From DATKPC01 sp035524275 (lineage in GTDB: Bacteria > Pseudomonadota > Gammaproteobacteria > Burkholderiales > Burkholderiaceae_F), in contig DATKPC010000097.1 of NCBI GenBank assembly GCA_035524275.1, positions 27,646-91,645 on the forward strand: a DNA stretch of 64,000 bases, written 5' to 3'. Of this stretch, positions 43,228-52,120 are shown in pieces (position 1 is the first letter of the stretch; every line of letters starts with the position of its first letter). Position numbers and translations under genes: made by a program. The notes beneath the pieces were generated by a model. That model had not been told where the DNA came from, made no database searches, and saw only the letters and a program-made list of their open reading frames with translations.

Positions 43228-44736
43228 ATGATGGACAGCCACGCCAGCCCCCGCGAGATCCTCGCGCGCCCGCCGTACCGCGGTCGCCTGCTGATCGACA
43301 ACCAGTGGCGCGACGCGGACGACGGCGCGACGCGCGAGCGCCGCTCGCCGGCCCACGACCGGGTGGTCGGCGTCTACGCCGAGGCGGGCGTTGCCGAGGC
43401 GCGGGCCGCGATTGCCGCGGCGCGCCGCGCGTTCGACAGCGGCCCGTGGCCGCGGATGAAGGGGGCGGAAAGGGCGCGGACGCTGCGCTCCGTCGCCGAA
43501 GGCATCCTCGCGCGGCGCGACGAACTGGCGTTGCGCGAGACGCTGGAAAACGGCAAGCCGCTGCAGCAGTCGCGGGCGGAAATCGACGGCGCCGCGGACC
43601 TCTGGCACTACGCCGCGGCGCTCGCGCGCAACCTGCATGGGGACAGCTACAACCAGCTGGGCGAGGCGACGCTGGGCGTCGTCGTGCGTGATCCGATCGG
43701 CGTCGTCGGGATCATCACGCCGTGGAACTTTCCGTTCCTGATCGTCAGCCAGAAGCTGCCGTTCGCGCTCGCCGCGGGTTGCACGGCGGTCGTGAAGCCG
43801 GCGGAAGTCACTCCCGGCACGACGCTGATCCTCGGCGAGATCCTGCTGCAATCCGGTTTGCCGCCGGGCGTCGTCAACATCGTCACGGGGCGCGGCGACG
43901 TGGCCGGCGAGTCGCTCGTCGTCGACGCCGACGTCGACATGCTGTCCTTCACCGGCTCGACCCGTGTCGGCAAGCTCGCGGTGGCGCGGTCGGCGCCGAC
44001 CCTGAAGAAGGTCTCGATGGAGCTCGGTGGCAAGAACCCGCAGCTCGTCTTTGCCGATTGCGACTGGGATGCGGCCGTCGATGCCGCCGTGCAGGGGATC
44101 TACTTCAATGCCGGGCAGTGCTGCAACAGCGGCAGCCGGATCCTGGTGCAGGATGCCGTCGCGGAGAGATTCGCGGCCGAGGTCATCGAGCGCTCGCGCC
44201 GCGTGCGGATCGGCGACCCGCTGGAAGCGGGCGTGCAGGTCGGCGCGATCACGACGCAGCGGCAGTTCGACACGATCCTGTCCTACATCGCCGCGGCGCG
44301 TGCCGGCGGCGCGACCGTGGCGCTGGGCGGCGAGCGGATCGAGCGGCCCGGGATGTACATCGAGCCGACCGTCGTGACTGGCGTGACGCCGGACATGGCG
44401 ATCGCCCGCGAGGAGGTCTTCGGCCCGGTGCTCTCGATCCTGTCGTTCGGGACGCGCGACGACGCGATCCGGATCGCGAACTCGACGTTCTACGGCCTGT
44501 CGGCGGCGGTCTGGAGCCGCGACATCGATACGTGCCTGATCGCGGCCCGCGCCATCCGCGCCGGCACGGTCTGGGTCAACACGTTCCTGGAAGGGCATGC
44601 GGAGTTGCCGTTCGGCGGCTACCGCGAGAGCGGCATCGGCCGCGAACTCGGGCGGTTTGCGACCGAGGACTACACCGAGACGAAGACCCTGCATGTGCAC
44701 CTGGGAAGGCGTACCGACTGGTACGTCTCGAAGTGA
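43228..44736 (+). CDS. NAD(P)-dependent aldehyde dehydrogenase
   Basis: A 502-residue aldehyde dehydrogenase. ITPWNFPFLIVSQKLPFALAAG is only partly quoted here as the NAD-site segment TPWNFPF. The catalytic base Glu is in SMELGGKNP and the nucleophile is C299 in AGQCCNSGSR. The C-terminus with PFGGYRESGIGRELG and YTETKTLHV is typical. ATG 43228 gives MMDSHASPREIL. It lies 55 bp after the hydratase and 35 bp before the transporter genes in the same orientation. It would oxidise an aldehyde released during side-chain or sugar breakdown. Confidence 0.93.
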   Translation: MMDSHASPREILARPPYRGRLLIDNQWRDADDGATRERRSPAHDRVVGVYAEAGVAEARAAIAAARRAFDSGPWPRMKGAERARTLRSVAEGILARRDELALRETLENGKPLQQSRAEIDGAADLWHYAAALARNLHGDSYNQLGEATLGVVVRDPIGVVGIITPWNFPFLIVSQKLPFALAAGCTAVVKPAEVTPGTTLILGEILLQSGLPPGVVNIVTGRGDVAGESLVVDADVDMLSFTGSTRVGKLAVARSAPTLKKVSMELGGKNPQLVFADCDWDAAVDAAVQGIYFNAGQCCNSGSRILVQDAVAERFAAEVIERSRRVRIGDPLEAGVQVGAITTQRQFDTILSYIAAARAGGATVALGGERIERPGMYIEPTVVTGVTPDMAIAREEVFGPVLSILSFGTRDDAIRIANSTFYGLSAAVWSRDIDTCLIAARAIRAGTVWVNTFLEGHAELPFGGYRESGIGRELGRFATEDYTETKTLHVHLGRRTDWYVSK

Positions 44737-44771
44737 AAACGTACGAACCGTTCGTACAGGAGGAGACACGC

Positions 44772-46013
44772 ATGAAGAAGCATCTGATCGCCATCGCGGT
44801 GGCCGCCGGGGTTTCGCTCTCGGCGTCGGCGCAGCAGCAGAGCGTCGAAGTCCTTCACTGGTGGACGTCGGGCGGCGAGGCGGCCGCGCTGAACGTCCTG
44901 AAGACGACGCTCGAGAAGCAGGGCGTGAAGTGGAACGACATGCCCGTCGCCGGCGGCGGCGGCGAGGCCGCGATGACGGCCCTGCGCGCGCGCGTCACGG
45001 CCGGCGATCCGCCGACCGCCGTGCAGATGCTGGGCTACGACATCCAGGACTGGGGCAAGCAGGGCGTCGTCGCCGACCTGAATTCGCTCGCGAGCCGGGA
45101 AGGTTGGGACAAGGTCGTTCCCGGCGCGCTGCAGCGGTTCTCGAAATACGACGGCAAGTGGATCGCGGCGCCGGTCAACGTGCATTCGACGAACTGGGTC
45201 TGGGCCAACAAGGCGGTGCTGGCGAAGGCCGGGGTCGCGTCCGAGCCGAAGTCCTGGGACGAATTCATCGACGCGCTCGGCAAGGTGCAGAAGGCCGGCT
45301 TCGTCGGGCTCGCGCACGGCGGCCAACCATGGCAGGACGCGACGCTCTTCGACGGCGTCGTGCTGTCGACCGGCGGCGTCGATTTCTACCGGAAGGCCTT
45401 CATCGACCTGGACCAGGGCGCGCTGTCGTCGCCGACGATGCTGAAGGTGTTCCAGCGGATGCACCAGCTGCGCGGCTTCGTCGACAAGGATTTCTCCGGG
45501 CGCGACTGGAACCTCGCCTCCGGGATGGTGATCAGCGGCAAGGCCGGCTTCCAGATGATGGGCGACTGGGCCAAGGGCGAGTTCCTGAAGGCGAAGCAGG
45601 TTCCGGGGAAGGACTTCGTATGCTTCCGGACACCGGGATCGCAGGGCATGGTCTCGTTCAATTCCGACCAGTTCGTGATGTTCAAGGTCGGCGCGGACAA
45701 GGTCTCGGCCCAGGAGAAGCTCGCCTCCGACATCATGGCCCCGGCGTTCCAGTCGGCGTTCAATGTCGTGAAGGGCTCGGTGCCGGCGCGGACCGACGTC
45801 TCGGACAAGGATTTCGACGACTGCGGCAAGAAGGGGATGAAGGATCTCGCGGAGGCGAACCAGAAGAACACGCTGGTCGGCTCGATGGCGCACGGCCACG
45901 CGGTCCCGGCGTCGTTGAAGAACGCGTTCTATGACGTGATCACGCGCCATTTCAACGGCGAGCTCGATGACCAGAAGGCCGTGACCGCGCTGGCCGCGGC
46001 GGCCAAGGGCTGA
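44772..46013 (+). CDS. Sugar ABC transporter, substrate-binding protein (GtsA-like)
   Basis: A 413-residue periplasmic binding protein with an AGGAG ribosome site before ATG 44772. The signal peptide MKKHLIAIAVAAGVSLSASA is cleaved before QQQSVEV. VLHWWTSGGEAAALNVL begins the mature domain, and AAPVNVHSTNWVWANK and GDWAKGEF are conserved in the glucose/mannose-type binding proteins of the Pseudomonas GtsABCD system. It delivers its ligand to the two permeases encoded next. The closest-looking family binds glucose or mannose, but operon context suggests a related sugar or glycoside. Confidence 0.9.
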   Translation: MKKHLIAIAVAAGVSLSASAQQQSVEVLHWWTSGGEAAALNVLKTTLEKQGVKWNDMPVAGGGGEAAMTALRARVTAGDPPTAVQMLGYDIQDWGKQGVVADLNSLASREGWDKVVPGALQRFSKYDGKWIAAPVNVHSTNWVWANKAVLAKAGVASEPKSWDEFIDALGKVQKAGFVGLAHGGQPWQDATLFDGVVLSTGGVDFYRKAFIDLDQGALSSPTMLKVFQRMHQLRGFVDKDFSGRDWNLASGMVISGKAGFQMMGDWAKGEFLKAKQVPGKDFVCFRTPGSQGMVSFNSDQFVMFKVGADKVSAQEKLASDIMAPAFQSAFNVVKGSVPARTDVSDKDFDDCGKKGMKDLAEANQKNTLVGSMAHGHAVPASLKNAFYDVITRHFNGELDDQKAVTALAAAAKG

Positions 46014-46080
46014 GGCACCGGCACGGCATCGACGCCGCCGCGCGGGCCACGGCCCGCGCGGCGGCCGGGAGACCTCCGCC

Positions 46081-46947
46081 ATGAGAGCCGGAATCCTGCC
46101 GAAGCTGCTGATCAGCCCGAGCGTGCTGCTCGTGCTCGTGAGCGTCTACGGCTTCATCATGTTCACGATCTACCTGTCCTTCACCGGCTCGACGCTGCTG
46201 CCGTCGTATTCGTGGGCCGGCACCGCGAGCTATCACCGGCTGTTCGGCCTGGAGAACTGGGACGTCTCGTTGCACAACCTCGTCGTCTTCGCGACGCTGT
46301 ACATCCTCGTCGCCGGCGTGCTGGGGCTCGCGCTGGCCATCCTGATCGACCAGCAGGTGCGCGGCGAAGGCCTGTTCCGGTCGGTCTTCCTCTACCCGAT
46401 GGCGTTGTCGCTGATCGTCACCGGGACGGCGTGGAAATGGCTGCTGGACCCCGGCGTGGGGCTGGAGCACTCGCTGCACGACCTCGGCTGGGAGAGCTTC
46501 GGCTTCGACTGGATCAAGGACGGCGACATGGCGATCTACTGCGTCGTCATCGCGGCCGTCTGGCAGACGACCGGCTTCGTGATGGCGCTGTTCCTCGCCG
46601 GCCTGCGCGGCGTCGACAGCGAGGTCGTCAACGCGGCGCGCATCGACGGGGCGCGCCCGTGGCAGGTGTACTGGCGCGTGATCATCCCGCAGCTCGGCCC
46701 GATGTTCGTCTCCGCGTTCGTGATCCTGGCGCACATGGCGATCAAGTCCTACGACCTGGTCATCGCGCTGACCAACGGCGGTCCCGGGCGCTCGACCTGG
46801 CTGCCGTCGGTCTTCATGTACCAGTACACGTTCACGCGCAACGAGATGTCGGTCGGCGCCGCGAGCGCGGTCCTGATGCTCGGCGCGATCTCGATCGTCG
46901 TGCTGCCGTACCTCGTCGGCGAATACCGGAAGGCGAAGAATGGCTAG
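46081..46947 (+). CDS. Sugar ABC transporter permease (GtsB-like)
   Basis: A 288-residue inner-membrane permease with six predicted helices. The EAA loop that contacts the ATPase reads VNAARIDGARPWQVYWRVIIP. The N-terminal helix LLISPSVLLVLVSVYGFIMF matches MalF/UgpA-type permeases. It is encoded 67 bp after the binding protein and overlaps the next permease gene by 8 bp. Confidence 0.93.
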   Translation: MRAGILPKLLISPSVLLVLVSVYGFIMFTIYLSFTGSTLLPSYSWAGTASYHRLFGLENWDVSLHNLVVFATLYILVAGVLGLALAILIDQQVRGEGLFRSVFLYPMALSLIVTGTAWKWLLDPGVGLEHSLHDLGWESFGFDWIKDGDMAIYCVVIAAVWQTTGFVMALFLAGLRGVDSEVVNAARIDGARPWQVYWRVIIPQLGPMFVSAFVILAHMAIKSYDLVIALTNGGPGRSTWLPSVFMYQYTFTRNEMSVGAASAVLMLGAISIVVLPYLVGEYRKAKNG

Positions 46948-47809
46948 CGCGGCGACGTCCCGTTTCGATCCGACCCGCATCCTGCTCTACGCGCTGCTGG
47001 GCGTGCTGGCGGTGCTGTTCCTGATGCCGGTCTACGTGATGCTCGACAACTCGTTCAAGACGCTGGACGAGATACGCGGCGGCAACCTGATGGCGCTGCC
47101 GCACGACTGGACGATCGCGCCGTGGACCGCCGCCTGGAGCACGGCGCAGATCGGCGTGCAGCCGACGGGGCTGAAGCCGTACTTCACGAACTCGTTCCTC
47201 CTCGTCGTGCCGGCCGTCGCGATCTCGACGCTGATTGGCGCGCTCAACGGCTACATCCTGACGCAGTTCAAGTTTCGCGGGGCCGACCTGCTGTTTGCCG
47301 CGATGCTGTTCTCGGTCTTCATGCCGTTCCAGATCGTGCTGATCCCGATGGCGCGCACGCTGGGGCTGCTGGGGATCGCCGGAACGATCAAGGGCCTCGT
47401 CTTCGTGAACGTCGTCTATGGCATCGGTTTCACGACGCTGTTCTTCCGCAACTACTACGCCGCGTTCCCCGGCGAGCTGATCCGCTCGGCGCGGATGGAC
47501 GGCGCCGGGTTCTTCGGCGTGCTGTGGCGCATCCTGCTGCCCAACAGCGCGCCGATCGTCGTCGTCACGGTGATCTGGCAGTTCACGAACATCTGGAACG
47601 AGTTCCTGTTCGGCGCCTCGTTCAGCAACTACAAGTCGTACCCGCTGACGGTCGCGCTGAACAATCTCGTCAACAGCTCGACCGGCGTCAAGGAATACAA
47701 CGTTCATTTCGCCGGCGCGTTCATCGCCGCGATCCCGACGCTCGTCGTCTATCTCGTGTCCGGGAAGTATTTCGTCCGCGGGCTGATGGCCGGCTCGGTC
47801 AAGGGATAA
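46940..47809 (+). CDS. Sugar ABC transporter permease (GtsC-like)
   Basis: A 289-residue MalG/UgpE-type permease with six helices, the second membrane half of the importer. The EAA loop is ELIRSARMDGAGFFGVLWRI. The first segment (LLYALLGVLAVLFLMPVYVM) and the C-terminal SGKYFVRGLMAGSVKG are typical of the carbohydrate uptake CUT1 family. It overlaps the preceding permease gene and is followed after 12 bp by the ATPase gene. Confidence 0.93.
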   Translation: MASAATSRFDPTRILLYALLGVLAVLFLMPVYVMLDNSFKTLDEIRGGNLMALPHDWTIAPWTAAWSTAQIGVQPTGLKPYFTNSFLLVVPAVAISTLIGALNGYILTQFKFRGADLLFAAMLFSVFMPFQIVLIPMARTLGLLGIAGTIKGLVFVNVVYGIGFTTLFFRNYYAAFPGELIRSARMDGAGFFGVLWRILLPNSAPIVVVTVIWQFTNIWNEFLFGASFSNYKSYPLTVALNNLVNSSTGVKEYNVHFAGAFIAAIPTLVVYLVSGKYFVRGLMAGSVKG

Positions 47810-47821
47810 GGGAGGAAAGCC

Positions 47822-48943
47822 TTGGCTTCGCTCGATCTCGCGCATGTCAAGAAGAGCTTCGGCAACGTTCAGATCCTGCACGACATCAGCATCAACCTGC
47901 AGGACGGGGAATTCCTCGTGCTCGTCGGGCCGTCGGGATGCGGCAAGAGCACGCTGATGAACATCATCGCCGGCCTGGAGGAGCCCACCGGCGGGGAAGT
48001 GCGCCTCGACGGCCGCGACATCACGCAGGTCGCGCCGGCGGAACGCAACGTCTCGATGGTGTTCCAGTCCTACGCGCTGTATCCGAACATGACCGTGGCG
48101 AAGAACATCGAGTTCCCGCTCGAGATGCGCAAGGTCGCGAAGTCCGTGCGCGACGAGCGCGTGCATGCGGTCGCGAAGCTGCTGCAGATCGAGCACCTGC
48201 TGCAGCGCAAGCCGCGCCAGCTGTCCGGCGGCCAGCGGCAGCGGGTCGCGATCGGGCGTGCGCTGGCGCGCGAGCCGAAGCTCTACCTCTTCGACGAGCC
48301 GCTGTCCAACCTGGACGCGCAGCTGCGCGTCGACATGCGGACCGAGATCAAGAAGCTGCACCAGCGGCTGAAGGCGACGATCGTCTACGTCACGCACGAC
48401 CAGATCGAGGCGATGACGCTCGCCAACCGGATCGCGGTCATGAACCACGGCGTGCTGCAGCAGCTGGGCACGCCCTGGGAGGTCTACAACCGTCCCGCCA
48501 ACACGTTTGTCGCGGGCTTCATGGGCAGCCCGCGGATGAACCTGGTCAAGGCGCGGCTGGTGTCGAACGAAGGCGCGCTCGCGCTGGAATTCCGTGAAGG
48601 CGGCGGCGAGGCGGTGCATTTCGCGCTGCCGCCGGACCGCGTGTCGCCGGCGCTCGCGGCACGGGCGGGGCAGGACGTCATCGCGGGGTTGCGGCCCGAA
48701 GCCGTGACGCTGAACGCCGACGGGCGGCCGGCCGGGCCGGGGCAGTGTGCCGTGGAGGCGCGCATCGAGGTCATCGAGCCGACCGGCGCCGACACGCTCG
48801 TCGTCGTCGACCTCGGCGGCCACGAGTTCACGGTGCGGCTCGAACCCGACGTCGTGCTCGCGCCCGGCCAACGCATTCGGTTCCTGGTCGAGCTCGGCAA
48901 GCTGGTCTGCTTCGACGCGACGTCGGGTACCCGCATCGATTGA
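47822..48943 (+). CDS. Sugar ABC transporter ATP-binding protein (MalK/UgpC/GtsD-like)
   Basis: A 373-residue ATPase. Walker A is GPSGCGKST, the signature is LSGGQRQR, Walker B is LYLFDEPLSNLD and the switch His is in YVTHDQIEAM. Residues ~235-373 form the TOBE/regulatory domain of the MalK type. TTG 47822 is the start because GGAGGAAA lies just upstream and MASLDLAHVKKSFG is the expected N-terminus. It powers the importer formed with the two preceding permeases. No inducer-exclusion motif can be asserted. Confidence 0.95.
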   Translation: MASLDLAHVKKSFGNVQILHDISINLQDGEFLVLVGPSGCGKSTLMNIIAGLEEPTGGEVRLDGRDITQVAPAERNVSMVFQSYALYPNMTVAKNIEFPLEMRKVAKSVRDERVHAVAKLLQIEHLLQRKPRQLSGGQRQRVAIGRALAREPKLYLFDEPLSNLDAQLRVDMRTEIKKLHQRLKATIVYVTHDQIEAMTLANRIAVMNHGVLQQLGTPWEVYNRPANTFVAGFMGSPRMNLVKARLVSNEGALALEFREGGGEAVHFALPPDRVSPALAARAGQDVIAGLRPEAVTLNADGRPAGPGQCAVEARIEVIEPTGADTLVVVDLGGHEFTVRLEPDVVLAPGQRIRFLVELGKLVCFDATSGTRID

Positions 48944-48951
48944 ATCGGCCG

Positions 48952-50460
48952 ATGCGAACGCAATTCGATGTCGTCGTGGTCGGCTCCGGCGTCGGTGGAA
49001 GCGCGGTCGCATCGCGTCTGGCCGGCAGCGCCGCACGCGTGCTGGTGCTGGAGCGCGGCCCGCCGTTGCCGCGCGAGCCGCAGAACTGGGACGTCGAGGC
49101 GGTGTTCTGCGACCACCGCTACCGGACGACCGAGACCTGGTACGCCGACGGGCGTGCCTTCAATCCCGGGATGTTCTATTTCGTCGGCGGCCACACGAAG
49201 TTCTACGGCACCGCGATGTTCCGCTTCCGCGAGCGGGACTTCGACGAGGTCGTGCACGAGGAGGGCGTCTCGCCCGCATGGCCGATCCGCTATGCCGACC
49301 TGGAGCCGTGGTACGGGGAGGCGGAGCGGCTCTTCGGGGTCCGCGGCCAGGGCGGCCGGGATCCGACCGATCCGCCGCGCAGCACGCCGTACGCACATGC
49401 CCCGGTCCCGCACGAGCCGGTGCTGGCGGCGATCGAGGAGCGCCTTCGCGTCCACGGGCTCAGGCCGTTTCCGATGCCGAGCGCGATCGACTTCGGCGAC
49501 GGCGGGCGCTGCTGTCGCTGCCCCAATTGCGACGCCTTCCCGTGCCGGATCGACGCCAAGGGCGACGCCGAGATCCGGCTGCTGCGTCCCGCGCTCGAGA
49601 ATGCGAATATCGAACTGCGCGCGTCGACGCGGGTCGAGCGGCTCGTCACCGACGAGGCCGGGCGCCGTGTCGTCGCCGCGGAGGTCGTCGTCGACGGCGT
49701 GGCCACGCGCATCCACGCCGGGCTGTTCGTCCTGAGCGCCGGCGCGATCAATTCGGCGGCACTGCTGCTGCGCTCGGGGAGCCGCGTGCATTCGCGCGGA
49801 CTGGCCAACAGCAGCGACGTGGTCGGACGCCACTACATGACGCACAACACGACCGCGCTGATGGCCGTGCATCCGCTGAAGCGCAACCCGACGCGCTTTC
49901 CGAAGACGCTGGCCGTCCACGACTTCTACTACGGCGAGCACGCGGGCGACACGCCGCTCGGCAGCCTGCAGCTGCTCGGCAAGATCCGCGAGGAGATGCT
50001 GCGGGGCCCGCTGCCGCGCGTTCCGGCCGTCGCGCGCCGGTTCCTTGCGGCGCACAGCGTCGACTGGTACGCGCAGAGCGAGGACCTGCCGCATCCGGAC
50101 AGCCGCGTCAGCCTCAGGCCCGACGGCGCGATCAATCTGCACTGGCATCGTACGAACCTGCGCGCCCATGCGCGATGGGTTGCGAGGTGCCGCCGGATCC
50201 TGCGCGCGAGCGGCTATCCGATCGTGCTGGCCAAGGGATTCGGCACGGAAGTCGTCTCGCACCAGTGCGGAACCGTGCGCTTCGGCACCGACCCGGCGAC
50301 CTCCGCGCTCGACCCGTACTGCAAGGCCTGGGATCTCGACAACCTCTACGTCGTCGACGCCGGCTTCTTTCCGTCGTCCGCCGCGGTCAATCCGGCGCTC
50401 ACGGTGGCGGCGCAGGCGCTGCGCGTCGGCGACCACCTGCGCACGGCGGTGCTTTCATGA
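48952..50460 (+). CDS. GMC-family FAD oxidoreductase, Cys-rich type
   Basis: A 502-residue glucose-methanol-choline family flavoprotein. The FAD motif VVVVGSGVGGSAVASRLA is at the N-terminus, and GGHTKFYGTAMFRFRERDF is the substrate-domain entry. A Cys cluster (CCRCPNCDAFPC, about residues 184-195) is unusual for the whole family and typical of bacterial sugar-oxidising members. The active-site pair is in VSHQCGTVRFG and AAVNPALT. ATG 48952 starts 8 bp after the transporter ATPase stop. There is no signal peptide, so the imported sugar is probably oxidised in the cytoplasm. Oxidation at C3 or C2 of a sugar ring is a reasonable guess. Confidence 0.88.
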   Translation: MRTQFDVVVVGSGVGGSAVASRLAGSAARVLVLERGPPLPREPQNWDVEAVFCDHRYRTTETWYADGRAFNPGMFYFVGGHTKFYGTAMFRFRERDFDEVVHEEGVSPAWPIRYADLEPWYGEAERLFGVRGQGGRDPTDPPRSTPYAHAPVPHEPVLAAIEERLRVHGLRPFPMPSAIDFGDGGRCCRCPNCDAFPCRIDAKGDAEIRLLRPALENANIELRASTRVERLVTDEAGRRVVAAEVVVDGVATRIHAGLFVLSAGAINSAALLLRSGSRVHSRGLANSSDVVGRHYMTHNTTALMAVHPLKRNPTRFPKTLAVHDFYYGEHAGDTPLGSLQLLGKIREEMLRGPLPRVPAVARRFLAAHSVDWYAQSEDLPHPDSRVSLRPDGAINLHWHRTNLRAHARWVARCRRILRASGYPIVLAKGFGTEVVSHQCGTVRFGTDPATSALDPYCKAWDLDNLYVVDAGFFPSSAAVNPALTVAAQALRVGDHLRTAVLS

Positions 50461-50491
50461 GCGGCGCGGACGCGCCTTGTTCGGTGTCGTG

Positions 50492-52120
50492 ATGGATGCG
50501 TCGGAATACGACTACGTGATCATCGGCGGCGGCTCGGCCGGCTGCGTGCTGGCGAATCGGCTGTCCGCCGACCCGTCGATTAGCGTGCTGCTGCTGGAGG
50601 CCGGCGGCGCGGCGCGGCATCCGTTCTACGCGTGGCCTGCCGGCTTCGCGAAGATGACGAAGGGCATCGGCTCCTGGGGCTGGCACACGGTGGCGCAGAA
50701 GCAGCTGAAGGGCCGGGTGTTGCGGTTCACGCAGGCGAAAGTGATCGGTGGCGGGTCGTCGATCAACGCGCAGCTGTACACGCGTGGCGTGCCCGCCGAT
50801 TACGACGCCTGGGTCCGCGATGCGGGTGCGACCGGCTGGTCCTACCGCGACGTGTTGCCGTACTTCAAGCGCTCCGAGAACAACCAGCGCTTCGCGAACG
50901 AATTCCACGCCTACGGCGGCCCGCTGGGCGTCTCCAACCCGGTCAGCCCGCTGCCGATCTGCGAGGCCTTCTTCCAGGCCGGCCAGGAAATCGGCATCCC
51001 GTTCAATCCGGACTTCAATGGCGCCGTTCAGGAGGGTCTCGGCTACTACCAGTTGACGCAGCTCGACGCGCGGCGGTCGTCGGCGTCGACCGGTTTCCTG
51101 GATCCGGTGCGCAGCCGCCCGAACCTCGGCGTCGCGCTGCAGGCGCAGGTCCTGCGGATCGTCGTCGAGGCGGGGCGGGCGACGGGCGTCGACGTCGTGC
51201 GCCGCGGCAGCCGGTCGCCGGGGCGGATCCGCGCGCGTCGCGAGATCGTGCTGTCGGCGGGCGCGATCGGGTCGCCGAAGCTCCTGATGCAGTCCGGGAT
51301 CGGTCCCGCGGACCACCTGCAGGCCGTCGGTGTCCCGGTCGTGAGCGACCTGCGCGGCGTCGGATCGAACCTGCAGGACCATCTGGACCTGTTCGTCATC
51401 TGCGAGTGCACCGGCGACCATACGTACGACAAGTACAACCGGCCGCAGCATGCGGCATGGGCCGGCCTCCAGTACCTGCTTTTCAGGCGGGGACCGGTCG
51501 CGTCGAGCCTGTTCGAGACCGGCGGCTTCTGGTACGCCGACCGTGCCGCCGGCGCGCGATCGCCCGACATCCAGTTCCACCTCGGCCTCGGCTCCGGGAT
51601 CGAGGCTGGCGTCGCGCGGATGCGAAACGCCGGCGTCACGCTCAATACGGCCTACCTGCGGCCGCGCTCGCGCGGCACGGTCCGGCTGGCCGATGCGGAC
51701 CCGGCGACGGCGCCGTTGATCGACCCCAACTACTGGTCGGAGTCCTTCGATCGCACGATGGCGATCAAGGGGTTGCGCCTGGCCCGCGAGATCCTGCGCC
51801 AGCCCGCGATGCGGCGCTTCGTGCAGGCCGAGGTCCTGCCCGGTGCAGGAAGCGACAGCGATGCCGACCTCTTCGAGTACGCGTGCGCCAACGCGAAGAC
51901 CGACCACCACCCGGTCGGGACGTGCCGCATCGGGACCGCGAGCGACGCCGATGCGGTCGTCACGCCCGACCTGAAGCTCATCGGCATCGAAGGGCTGCGC
52001 GTTGCCGACGCGTCGGTCATGCCGTTCGTTCCGTCGTGCAACACGAACGCCCCGACGATCATGGTGGCCGAAAAGGCGGCGGACCACATTCTCGGGCGGA
52101 TCGGGCGCAGCGGATCGTGA
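50492..52120 (+). CDS. GMC-family FAD oxidoreductase, choline dehydrogenase-like
   Basis: A 542-residue GMC oxidoreductase of the canonical alcohol/choline dehydrogenase branch. The FAD motif is YVIIGGGSAGCVLANRLS. GGGSSINAQLYTRG and GAIGSPKLLMQSGIGP are the two PROSITE-type signatures, and the catalytic His lies in DHHPVGTCRIG. It differs clearly from the preceding GMC gene in sequence, so the pair is not a recent duplication. It lies 31 bp after that gene and its stop overlaps the next start in a GTGA. It could oxidise an alcohol group on the imported compound, feeding the aldehyde dehydrogenase. Confidence 0.92.
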   Translation: MDASEYDYVIIGGGSAGCVLANRLSADPSISVLLLEAGGAARHPFYAWPAGFAKMTKGIGSWGWHTVAQKQLKGRVLRFTQAKVIGGGSSINAQLYTRGVPADYDAWVRDAGATGWSYRDVLPYFKRSENNQRFANEFHAYGGPLGVSNPVSPLPICEAFFQAGQEIGIPFNPDFNGAVQEGLGYYQLTQLDARRSSASTGFLDPVRSRPNLGVALQAQVLRIVVEAGRATGVDVVRRGSRSPGRIRARREIVLSAGAIGSPKLLMQSGIGPADHLQAVGVPVVSDLRGVGSNLQDHLDLFVICECTGDHTYDKYNRPQHAAWAGLQYLLFRRGPVASSLFETGGFWYADRAAGARSPDIQFHLGLGSGIEAGVARMRNAGVTLNTAYLRPRSRGTVRLADADPATAPLIDPNYWSESFDRTMAIKGLRLAREILRQPAMRRFVQAEVLPGAGSDSDADLFEYACANAKTDHHPVGTCRIGTASDADAVVTPDLKLIGIEGLRVADASVMPFVPSCNTNAPTIMVAEKAADHILGRIGRSGS